From: Eubacterium sp.
GTDB lineage: Bacteria > Bacillota_A > Clostridia > Lachnospirales > Lachnospiraceae
Length of the DNA stretch: 5,111 bases
Direction: 5' to 3'
Assembly: GCA_023663915.1 (NCBI GenBank)
Contig: JAMPGN010000261.1
Location: 1-5,111 of the forward strand
Shown here: positions 1 through 5,111 of the stretch, piece after piece
Numbering within the stretch: position 1 is the stretch's first letter
Layout: every line of letters starts with the position of its first letter
The notes under the pieces: model-generated
Told to the model about the DNA's origin: nothing
The model's database searches: none
Seen by the model: the letters and a program-made list of their open reading frames with translations, nothing else
Program-made: the position numbers and the translations under genes

Positions 1-319
1 GAGCGTAGGTGCCGAGCGCGCCGAGCAGGGTAGCCAGAGAGCCGAAAAGAATGTCGGGCAGAGCGCAGCCTGTCAGGATGTTGCTGAGAAAACAGCCGAT
101 ATACAGACCGGGAATCGCAGCGGGTGTAAAATAGGGTAAAACGGTGAGCGCTTCCGAAAAGCGAACTTGAACGGCATGATTGGCCAGCCCGAAAGCGTTT
201 GCGATAAAAGTCAATACGATGTAGAGAGCGGCGATCATAGCTGCCTGCGCCAGAAATAAGGTGCGGGAATGAGCAGTCTCTGTAGAAACGGAGACTGTTT
301 TTTGGGTTCGTGCTTTCAT
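1..319 (-). CDS. queT: QueT family queuosine-precursor transporter, 5' part only
   Basis: The reverse strand translates from an ATG at 319-317 for 106 codons and runs off the left edge. The visible protein has a polar N-terminus of about 22 residues, then hydrophobic segments. It contains VRFSEALTVLPYFTPAAIPG followed by LYIGCFLSNILTG and DILFGSLATLLGALGTY. These match my recollection of the QueT family (COG4708), small membrane S-components of ECF transporters that import queuosine precursors such as preQ1 for tRNA modification. QueT proteins are usually about 160-170 residues, so roughly the last third lies outside the window. The start is set by AAGGAG at 335-330, ten bases upstream. The gene is transcribed divergently from the acyltransferase cluster and has its own promoter and a structured leader. 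Family assignment is by recognised motifs; the exact substrate is inferred. Confidence 0.87.
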   Translation of the reverse strand, partial: MKARTQKTVSVSTETAHSRTLFLAQAAMIAALYIVLTFIANAFGLANHAVQVRFSEALTVLPYFTPAAIPGLYIGCFLSNILTGCALPDILFGSLATLLGALGTYA

Positions 320-329
320 ATGCAGTTAT

Positions 330-434
330 CTCCTTAGTTTTGTTTTGCGCGAGTACCGCGTCAGCTTTCAAACTTTGTTTGGAAGCTGAACGTCAGGATG
401 GTTTCGAACTGACGGGCAGCCATTGGCTTTCCGA
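330..434 (-). promoter_or_regulatory. Structured queT leader, candidate preQ1-type riboswitch
   Basis: The untranslated leader of queT can form several hairpins in a row, read on the minus strand. A 6-bp stem CGTCAG (414-409) / CTGACG (396-391) has a 12-nt loop. A 12-bp stem with one C-A mismatch pairs 389-377 with 373-361 around an AAA loop. A 4-bp CGCG stem (360-357 / 351-348) follows. An A-rich tail then leads into AAGGAG (335-330). A second copy of CTGACG (364-359) could replace the first as partner of 414-409, giving mutually exclusive folds. There is no U-run, so any control would act on translation. A stem-loop, embedded hairpins and an SD-containing tail resemble preQ1-II/III pseudoknot topology, and queT is a known target of preQ1 riboswitches. 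I could not match a class consensus, so the riboswitch label is inference. Confidence 0.45.
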
Positions 435-440
435 GAATTA

Positions 441-468
441 AGTATAACAGTTGTTAGCGAAAAGTCAA
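441..468 (-). promoter_or_regulatory. queT promoter, extended -10
   Basis: On the minus strand there is TTGACT (468-463), a 16-nt spacer and TATACT (446-441). TG sits one base upstream of the -10, giving an extended -10 element. Transcription would begin near 434 and give a leader of about 115 nt before the queT ATG. The spacer contains an imperfect dyad, TAACA-AC-TGTTA (456-445), which could be a regulator site or chance. Confidence 0.7.
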
Positions 469-520
469 GTACAGAAAGCAGGAATCCCTTCGCGGTTCTA
501 TAAATGCTCTCAACAGCCTG

Positions 521-547
521 TTGACATTAAAAAGAAAAAAATATACT
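521..547 (+). promoter_or_regulatory. Promoter of the SGNH-MBOAT-SGNH cluster
   Basis: A consensus TTGACA (521-526) is followed by a 15-nt A-rich spacer and TATACT (542-547). TACTAT (544-549) is an alternative -10 with a 17-nt spacer. The expected start is near 555, giving a leader of about 57 nt before the TTG start at 613. The spacer is mostly adenine (A5-G-A7). A dyad TCAACA-GCC-TGTTGA (510-524) overlaps the -35 and could be an operator. No other comparably good promoter was seen ahead of the second or third gene, so this one probably drives all three. Confidence 0.68.
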
Positions 548-597
548 ATTAGATATGAAATTTGATATAGAAGGATAGTATAAGATTAAGCGGCAGT

Positions 598-603
598 AAG
601 GGA
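598..603 (+). promoter_or_regulatory. Ribosome binding site fixing the TTG start at 613
   Basis: AAGGGA lies nine bases before TTG at 613. The frame is closed by TAG at 568-570 and has no ATG, GTG or TTG between that stop and 613. The next in-frame ATG encodes Met70, after the anchor and the catalytic-serine motif. This makes TTG 613 the only sensible start. Confidence 0.7.
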
Positions 604-612
604 AACCGAAAT

Positions 613-1929
613 TTGAAAGCGAGCATATTTATAAAGAAAATCATTGGAATTATAATTGCAGCGGCGGTATTTACAGGAATTGTTTGTTTGCTGAATTATA
701 TATATGTAACCGAGAATGATTGGGGACGTATTCTTTGGCACGACTATTATGAAGAAAGAGGCAGGATCGACACGCTTTATCTGGGTTCTTCGCATGTTTA
801 TTGCGACCTTGATCCGAAGATGCTGGATGAACTAAATGGGGGATATAATTTTAATTTAGCGTCACAAGATCAGCGGCTGAACGGTACATTTTATATGCTT
901 CGGGAAGCCGGTTCAGACAATGAGCTAAAACATGTGTATGTGGAACTGTTCCATAGGACATGCACAAATGATATGGCGAACATGGATCCGGTTGATGAGG
1001 CTTATTTAGGATGGCACAACACGGATTATATGAGACCTTCGGTAAATAAATGGGCATATATGTCGTCGGTAACAAATTGGAATAATTGTGTGGAAAACTG
1101 GCTGCCTTTTGTTAGATTTCGTGAGAAACTGGGAGATTGGGAGTACATGGAATCGATGGTGGAGCACAAAAACACGGAAGAGTATAAAAACTACCAGTAT
1201 CATAATGAGATCGACACGTATGTGGGGAGAGGGAGACTCGCATCAACAAATGTACTTGAAGATTCGGGAAGGTGTTTTATGCAAGACCGGATTTTGGGAG
1301 AATATCCGTTGAGTGATAAGAGCAAACAATATTTGCAGATGATAATACGATATTGTCAGGAAAGAGAAATCCCGATCACGCTTTTTGTATCGCCGATAGA
1401 TGAACTTTATTTGTTGAGTGCAGGAAATTATGATAATTATGTGAATCAGGTTAGGGAATTCGCGGACGAGTATAAGATTCCGTTTTATGATTTTAATCTC
1501 ACGAAGGACGAGTATCTGCCAATTCATTATAATCAGTATTACAGAGACCTGCATCATTTAAATGAGACAGGCGCTAAAGTATTTACAAGGTTTTTTGATC
1601 AGGTAGTGTCACAGCAGGAATCTGAGAACGCAGCGTATTTCTATGGGTCATACGCAGAGAAACTTCGAGAATCCGCGCCTGCTGTTTATGGGATATATTA
1701 CAGCGATTTTGAAAGCGGTAAATCTGTTTGGGTTGCATCTAATCGGGAATCCGGTATGGAATATAGGATTATCATGACGCCGACAGAAGGAGAACAGTAT
1801 GCGGTACAGGATTTTTCAGAGAATAAGGAGTTTGTCATATCCCCGGAAGAGCATGGCATCTGTACGATCGTTGCAAGGATGGCGGCTCATCCCGATGACG
1901 TAGTGCAGACAATGGAGATCAATTACTAA
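613..1929 (+). CDS. Membrane-anchored SGNH-like acyltransferase/esterase, first paralogue
   Basis: This 438-residue protein starts at TTG. Residues ~7-31 are a hydrophobic signal anchor preceded by lysines, so the rest should lie outside the membrane. LYLGSSH at 55-61 resembles the nucleophile block of SGNH proteins such as DltD and AlgJ/AlgX, with Ser60 the likely nucleophile. RDLHHLN at 311-317 fits the DxxH block, with Asp312 and His315. An REIPITLFVSP strand (251-261) resembles the family's central core. Residues ~355-438 form a separate C-terminal module, possibly a beta-sandwich, ending AHPDDVVQTMEINY. It lies 25 bp upstream of an MBOAT gene and is a paralogue of the third gene in the cluster. 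SGNH proteins next to MBOATs commonly transfer acetyl or other acyl groups to exported polysaccharides or teichoic acids. The family is inferred from motifs; acceptor and acyl group are unknown. Confidence 0.78.
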   Translation: MKASIFIKKIIGIIIAAAVFTGIVCLLNYIYVTENDWGRILWHDYYEERGRIDTLYLGSSHVYCDLDPKMLDELNGGYNFNLASQDQRLNGTFYMLREAGSDNELKHVYVELFHRTCTNDMANMDPVDEAYLGWHNTDYMRPSVNKWAYMSSVTNWNNCVENWLPFVRFREKLGDWEYMESMVEHKNTEEYKNYQYHNEIDTYVGRGRLASTNVLEDSGRCFMQDRILGEYPLSDKSKQYLQMIIRYCQEREIPITLFVSPIDELYLLSAGNYDNYVNQVREFADEYKIPFYDFNLTKDEYLPIHYNQYYRDLHHLNETGAKVFTRFFDQVVSQQESENAAYFYGSYAEKLRESAPAVYGIYYSDFESGKSVWVASNRESGMEYRIIMTPTEGEQYAVQDFSENKEFVISPEEHGICTIVARMAAHPDDVVQTMEINY

Positions 1930-1954
1930 AATACGGACGAGGACGGATAAAGCG

Positions 1955-3496
1955 ATGCTGTTTAATACGCCACAATATCTATTGTTTTTACCTATCGTGA
2001 TTTTGATTTATTATTGTTTGCCGAAAAAAGTGCGGTATATCTGGCTGCTCGTTGCAAGCTATTACTTCTATATGCAATGGAATCCTTTGTATGTGACACT
2101 GCTTTTTTCGTGTACGTTTCTTACCTATCTGTGCGGAAGATTGATCGAGCGTTTCCGAGAGCAGAAAGCCGAAACGGCAGATTTTGCAGGGGGGGGGGTA
2201 ACAGGTCGAAAGCAAAGACTTTGCCTTATCATCTGTATTTTACTGAATCTGGGAATCCTTGGCTTTTTTAAGTATTTCTCTTTCGGTCTTTTGATTTTGA
2301 ATCGGCTTTTGTCTTATATGCATATCGACGCAGTCGGCTGGGAGCCGGATATTCTGCTGCCGGTCGGCATCTCATTTTATACGCTGCAGGCGCTTGGCTA
2401 TCTGATCGACGTATACCGTGGCGATATCTATGCGGAAAAGAATTTTCTGCGGTATGCGCTCTTTGTGTCTTTTTTTCCGCAACTTGTCGCAGGACCGATC
2501 GAGCGGTCAAAAAATCTGTTGGTACAGCTTTCTGATCCGAAACCTTTTTCTTACGAAAATCTGCGCAAGGGCGCGCTGCTGGTTCTCTACGGACTGTTCC
2601 TGAAAATGGTGATTGCGGATCGGGCAGCTATTTTTGTGGACACGGTCTATCAAAACAGCGCGGCGTATCCCGGTTTTTATATCGTGGTGGCGACATTGTT
2701 CTTTTCCATACAGATTTATTGTGACTTTTACGGTTATTCCACGATCGCCAGGGGCTCCGCACTGATCATGGGGATCCGGCTGATGGATAATTTTAACGCG
2801 CCGTATTATTCCAGGAGCGTGAAGGAATTCTGGCGCAGGTGGCATATTTCCCTTTCCGGGTGGTTTAGGGATTATCTGTATATTCCGCTGGGAGGAAACC
2901 GAAAAGGCAGGCTGAGAAAAGAGGGGAATCTGCTGGCGGTATTTACGGTCAGCGGTCTGTGGCACGGCGCATCATTCGCTTTCCTTTTTTGGGGCCTGTT
3001 AAACGGGGTCTATCAGGTGATTGAAGATGCGGCACAGATGATCGCAGAGCGAACGGAAGGAATACGTCAAAAATGGCGCAGCCTGTTCGAAGAAGAAAAC
3101 AACAAAGACCGGTTTAGCAGAAAAGTATTTCAGACAATGACAACGTTTTTCCTGATTAGTTTCGCGTGGCTGTTCTTTCGGGCAGGCGGGATGAGGCAGG
3201 CGATGAGAATCATAGAAAAGGTGTTTCTTGAAAACAACTGGATGATCTTTTTTGACGGCTCTCTGTATAAACTGGGTGTTGCAAAAAATTATATGAATGT
3301 GCTGCTGATGTCAATCGCGCTGCTGTTTGCAGTAGATTATTTCAAATATCGGGGCAAAGACGTGGCGGAGGCATTCCTGAAACAGGGCTGGTGGTTTCGG
3401 GTGACGGGGATCATGCTGATGCTGTTTGCGATACTGCTTTACGGCTGCTACGGAGAATTATATGATATCCAGCAGTTTATCTATTTTCAGTTCTGA
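1955..3496 (+). CDS. MBOAT family membrane O-acyltransferase (AlgI/DltB-like)
   Basis: This 513-residue polytopic protein begins MLFNTPQYLLFLPIVILIYY, a typical AlgI/DltB start. Diagnostic motifs follow in order: VAGPIER at 178-184, QIYCDFYGYS at 253-262, EFWRRWHISLSGWFRDYLYI at 291-310 with His297, PLGGNR at 311-316, and SGLWHGASF at 333-341. His337 corresponds to the invariant MBOAT catalytic histidine. The protein ends in QQFIYFQF, so it is full length. MBOAT proteins of this branch pass an acyl group through the membrane to an extracytoplasmic SGNH partner, which modifies a glycan or teichoic acid. The flanking SGNH genes fit that role. GAGG at 1939-1942, 12 nt before the ATG, is a modest ribosome binding site, and the gene follows its upstream neighbour by 25 bp, implying an operon. 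A run of ten Gs interrupts the loop at residues 79-82, between early membrane segments. No acyl-carrier or activating enzyme is visible nearby. Confidence 0.95.
   Translation: MLFNTPQYLLFLPIVILIYYCLPKKVRYIWLLVASYYFYMQWNPLYVTLLFSCTFLTYLCGRLIERFREQKAETADFAGGGVTGRKQRLCLIICILLNLGILGFFKYFSFGLLILNRLLSYMHIDAVGWEPDILLPVGISFYTLQALGYLIDVYRGDIYAEKNFLRYALFVSFFPQLVAGPIERSKNLLVQLSDPKPFSYENLRKGALLVLYGLFLKMVIADRAAIFVDTVYQNSAAYPGFYIVVATLFFSIQIYCDFYGYSTIARGSALIMGIRLMDNFNAPYYSRSVKEFWRRWHISLSGWFRDYLYIPLGGNRKGRLRKEGNLLAVFTVSGLWHGASFAFLFWGLLNGVYQVIEDAAQMIAERTEGIRQKWRSLFEEENNKDRFSRKVFQTMTTFFLISFAWLFFRAGGMRQAMRIIEKVFLENNWMIFFDGSLYKLGVAKNYMNVLLMSIALLFAVDYFKYRGKDVAEAFLKQGWWFRVTGIMLMLFAILLYGCYGELYDIQQFIYFQF
2189..2198 (+). 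repeat. Poly-G tract (G10) inside the MBOAT gene
   Basis: Ten consecutive Gs span codons 79-81 and the first base of codon 82 of the MBOAT gene, in a charged loop between early membrane segments. With ten Gs the frame continues as Gly-Gly-Gly-Val. With nine Gs the next codon becomes TAA, giving an 81-residue product. With eleven the frame shifts and stops at 2269-2271, giving about 105 residues. Tracts of this length are prone to slipped-strand mispairing, so this is a likely contingency switch. The length of the run in the sequence is direct observation; switching in cells is inferred. Confidence 0.85.
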
Positions 3497-3574
3497 TCGG
3501 CGTCTGTCAGCAAAAAACTGCCGATTCCATGGAAGATCGCTGATGGGATAGTGGAGAAACGGAGAAAAATGAGT
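3497..3574 (+). other. Gap between MBOAT and second SGNH gene
   Basis: This 78-bp gap holds a 6-bp dyad ATCGGC/GCCGAT (3496-3501 and 3520-3525) with an 18-nt loop and a 10-bp palindrome TTCCATGGAA (3525-3534). There is no T-run, so neither looks like an intrinsic terminator, and I see no convincing promoter. Readthrough from the MBOAT gene is the simplest reading. Confidence 0.4.
3561..3564 (+). promoter_or_regulatory. Ribosome binding site for the second SGNH gene
   Basis: GGAG at 3561-3564 lies ten bases before ATG 3575 and only four before ATG 3569. An in-frame GTG at 3551 extends the protein by eight residues but has no well-spaced SD. Alignment with the first paralogue also favours ATG 3575, since the anchor then begins at nearly the same residue. 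ATG 3569 remains possible. Confidence 0.5.
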
Positions 3575-4918
3575 ATGACTTTTCGGCATGGAAGAAGGAT
3601 CATAGAAATTATGGCGGCGGCGGCCATCTTTGCAGGAATCGCGCAACAGCTGAATTATATATATAATCCGATAGAGGCGGAAGGAGATTATCGTGCGACA
3701 TGGCATTCCTATTATCAGGCGGAAGGCAGCATCACGAATCTCTATTTAGGCTCTTCGCATATACAAAGAAATGTTGATCCGCGGATTTTGGATACAATGA
3801 CCGGAGAAAATAATTTCGATTTTGGGACATCCTTTCAAAGGCTGAACGGCACTTTTTTTCTGCTGCGGGAGGCAGAGAAGAAAAATGACTTAAAACATGT
3901 TTATATTGAATTGTATTATGAATGTAGTGTGAAGGATTACTTTGATGGAATAGATCCCATAGATACGGATCATATCAGTAATTGGCAAAATGTGGATCAA
4001 ATGCGGCTGTCAGCAAATAAATTGGCATATATGTTGAATATTGCAGAGCCGGATCATTATATCGATATTTTATTGCCTTTTAGCAGATATCGTTCCAAAC
4101 TGGGTGACTGGGAGTGGATCAGAAAAAATGTGGAGGCAAAAAAACAGGAAGACTATCTTTCTTACTGGATAAGTGACTATTGCGGGCAGGGGTTTTATGG
4201 ATCTCCGGATAAGTTGACGGATGAGGCAAAGTGCGTATATCAAGATAAAGTTCTTGGGGAATACCCGATGGGTAAAAAAAGCAGACAGTATCTCTGTAAG
4301 AGCATTTCTTATTGTAAAGAACGGGATATTCCCATTACGATCTTCATAGCGCCTATGTATGATCTGCAATTGATCAGTACAATAAACTATGATAATTACA
4401 TCAATGAAGTTCGTGAGATCGCAGAAGAATATGAAATCCCTTTTTATGATTTTAATCTTGCAAAGAAAGAATATCTTCCGCTCTGGAACGACGATCATTA
4501 TAAAGATCTTAATCATTTAAATGCGGCAGGTGCGGAAGTGTTTACATCCTTTTTGGGACAGGTCATACAGCAGGAAGACTCTGAGAACGAGAAATATTTT
4601 TATGATTCCTATGCCGAAAAGCTCAGAGAAACAGAACCGGAATTTTATGGAATCTACTTTGGGATTGTTGAACCGGAAAACGAGGAAACCGGGGAAACCG
4701 AAAAAATCAGAAATTTTCATATTGCTTCCAACCGTGATGCAGGGATGGAATACAAAGTTATATTGACGTCGGAAAAGGGAGAGCAGTATATGGTGCAGGA
4801 TTTTTCGGAGAATAAGGAATTTTCTGTACCGATGAAGGAGCATGGAGTCTGTACCATTGCTGTAAGAATGACAGCCCATCCTGATGATGTGGTACAGACG
4901 ATGGAAATTGACTATTAA
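3575..4918 (+). CDS. Membrane-anchored SGNH-like acyltransferase/esterase, second paralogue
   Basis: From ATG 3575 this is a 447-residue paralogue of the gene at 613-1929, visibly similar along its whole length (roughly half the residues by eye). Residues ~8-30 form a signal anchor ending in QQLNYIY, matching LLNYIY in the first copy. GSSH at 59-62 supplies the likely nucleophile Ser61, and DLNH at 311-314 supplies Asp311 and His314, so the copy looks intact. RDIPITIFIAP aligns with the core strand of the first copy. The C-terminal module ends AHPDDVVQTMEIDY. The region following the first conserved block, residues ~115-225, is the most divergent and may set acceptor choice. A stretch of about ten acidic residues (~367-376) is absent from the first copy and contains a 9-bp tandem repeat. 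It follows the MBOAT gene on the same strand and probably shares its transcript. Substrate unknown. Confidence 0.78.
   Translation: MTFRHGRRIIEIMAAAAIFAGIAQQLNYIYNPIEAEGDYRATWHSYYQAEGSITNLYLGSSHIQRNVDPRILDTMTGENNFDFGTSFQRLNGTFFLLREAEKKNDLKHVYIELYYECSVKDYFDGIDPIDTDHISNWQNVDQMRLSANKLAYMLNIAEPDHYIDILLPFSRYRSKLGDWEWIRKNVEAKKQEDYLSYWISDYCGQGFYGSPDKLTDEAKCVYQDKVLGEYPMGKKSRQYLCKSISYCKERDIPITIFIAPMYDLQLISTINYDNYINEVREIAEEYEIPFYDFNLAKKEYLPLWNDDHYKDLNHLNAAGAEVFTSFLGQVIQQEDSENEKYFYDSYAEKLRETEPEFYGIYFGIVEPENEETGETEKIRNFHIASNRDAGMEYKVILTSEKGEQYMVQDFSENKEFSVPMKEHGVCTIAVRMTAHPDDVVQTMEIDY
4684..4701 (+). repeat. 9-bp in-frame tandem repeat in second SGNH gene
   Basis: GGAAACCGG (4684-4692) is followed directly by GGAAACCGA (4693-4701). 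They encode the repeated Glu-Thr steps in NEETGETEK. The repeat sits in the acidic insertion that distinguishes this paralogue from the first. As a 9-bp unit, gain or loss would change length but not frame. Confidence 0.65.
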
Positions 4919-4929
4919 AAGCGGAAAGG

Positions 4930-4952
4930 GACGGATTGATTATCAATTCGTC
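4930..4952. terminator. Hairpin between convergent genes, possible weak bidirectional terminator
   Basis: Bases 4930-4939 pair with 4943-4952 around a TTA loop, ten base pairs including one G-T wobble. It lies between the stop of the second SGNH gene (4918) and the stop of the opposing gene (4951-4953), overlapping the latter. Neither side has a clean T-run; the minus-strand exit is only moderately T-rich. Function as a terminator is plausible from position, not from a textbook structure. Confidence 0.35.
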
Positions 4953-5111
4953 AGGAGTTTGCAGTGTTCAACTCTCCCGCATGATACCTCGTCACGATTG
5001 ACTGAATACGTTCCACCGGGTTTAAGAGATCGCTGATGGAGGCGTCGTGATTCAAGGTGTCGATGATGTAGGCTATGTATTTGCTCATATCGCAGTCGAT
5101 ATACCATTCCC
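4951..5111 (-). CDS. Hypothetical protein, C-terminal fragment
   Basis: The reverse strand is open from the right edge to a TGA at 4953-4951, giving 52 residues that begin EWYIDCDMSKYIAYI and end RYHAGELNTANS. The fragment is polar and probably helical, with no membrane segment and no motif I recognise. Its codon use looks protein-like, and the stop sits neatly after the convergent gene, which supports a real coding end rather than chance. Most of the gene, including its start, lies outside the window, so no function can be given. Being on the opposite strand, it is not part of the acyltransferase operon. Confidence 0.55.
   Translation of the reverse strand, partial: EWYIDCDMSKYIAYIIDTLNHDASISDLLNPVERIQSIVTRYHAGELNTANS

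Noticed and set aside
330..360. Compact preQ1-I aptamer directly before the queT SD
   Set aside because: The A-rich tail before AAGGAG resembles the class, but the adjacent CGCG hairpin loop is too short and lacks the expected loop bases. Kept only as a candidate leader of unknown class.
2014..2271. Plus-strand frame overlapping the start of the MBOAT gene
   Set aside because: Not a gene, but it is the frame entered if the G-tract gains one base, and so defines the OFF product.
2507..2965. 152-codon open frame on the minus strand opposite the MBOAT gene
   Set aside because: It lies wholly inside a well-recognised MBOAT coding region, and its translation shows no family motif; a shadow frame.
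3496..3525. Dyad after the MBOAT stop codon as an intrinsic terminator
   Set aside because: The stem is only six base pairs with an 18-nt loop, and no T-run follows.
3534..3546. 13-bp match AGATCGCTGATGG also found at 5027-5039
   Set aside because: Short, isolated and not flanked by further similarity. One copy is explained as coding sequence of the minus-strand gene; probably chance.
4272..4280. A7 tract in the second SGNH gene (another at about 4138-4144) as a slippage switch
   Set aside because: Seven As are common in AT-rich coding sequence and usually too short for frequent phase variation; far weaker than the G10 tract.
4070..4516. 148-codon open frame on the minus strand opposite the second SGNH gene
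   Set aside because: A similar antisense frame (1243-1557) opposes the matching part of the first paralogue. Both are explained by shared codon composition of the sense genes.
1..5111. CRISPR array, tRNA/rRNA genes or insertion sequences
   Set aside because: No regularly spaced repeats, cloverleaf-like segments, transposase motifs or terminal inverted repeats were seen.

Overview
The window looks like part of a low-to-moderate GC Clostridia chromosome, probably a Lachnospiraceae-like gut anaerobe. This is inferred from the AGGAG-type ribosome binding sites, TTG/ATG starts, an ECF-type QueT transporter and an MBOAT protein ending in the FIYFQF tail I associate with clostridial homologues. No species can be named from the sequence alone.

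Layout: (1) positions 1-319, minus strand: the 5' part of queT, a queuosine-precursor transporter, cut by the window edge. It has a good extended -10 promoter (441-468) and a ~100-nt leader that folds into several hairpins just before its ribosome binding site, a candidate preQ1-type regulatory RNA. (2) Positions 320-612: the divergent intergenic region, holding that leader and a second strong promoter (521-547) firing rightward. (3) Positions 613-4918, plus strand: a three-gene cluster of SGNH-like esterase/acyltransferase, MBOAT membrane O-acyltransferase, and a second SGNH-like paralogue. (4) Positions 4951-5111, minus strand: the 3' end of an unrecognised gene that converges on the cluster, with a 10-bp hairpin between the two stop codons.

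The three central genes fit a surface-glycan O-acylation system of the AlgI-AlgJ/X or DltB-DltD type. The MBOAT protein would move the acyl group across the membrane, and a membrane-anchored SGNH protein would place it on an extracytoplasmic polymer. Both SGNH copies keep the apparent Ser/Asp/His residues and share a strongly conserved C-terminal module, but their middle regions differ, suggesting two acceptor sites or partners served by one MBOAT.

The most striking observation is a run of ten G residues (2189-2198) early in the MBOAT gene. Ten Gs keep the frame open. Nine would place a TAA directly after the tract, and eleven would end the protein about 24 codons later. This looks like a slipped-strand ON/OFF (phase-variation) switch for glycan acylation.
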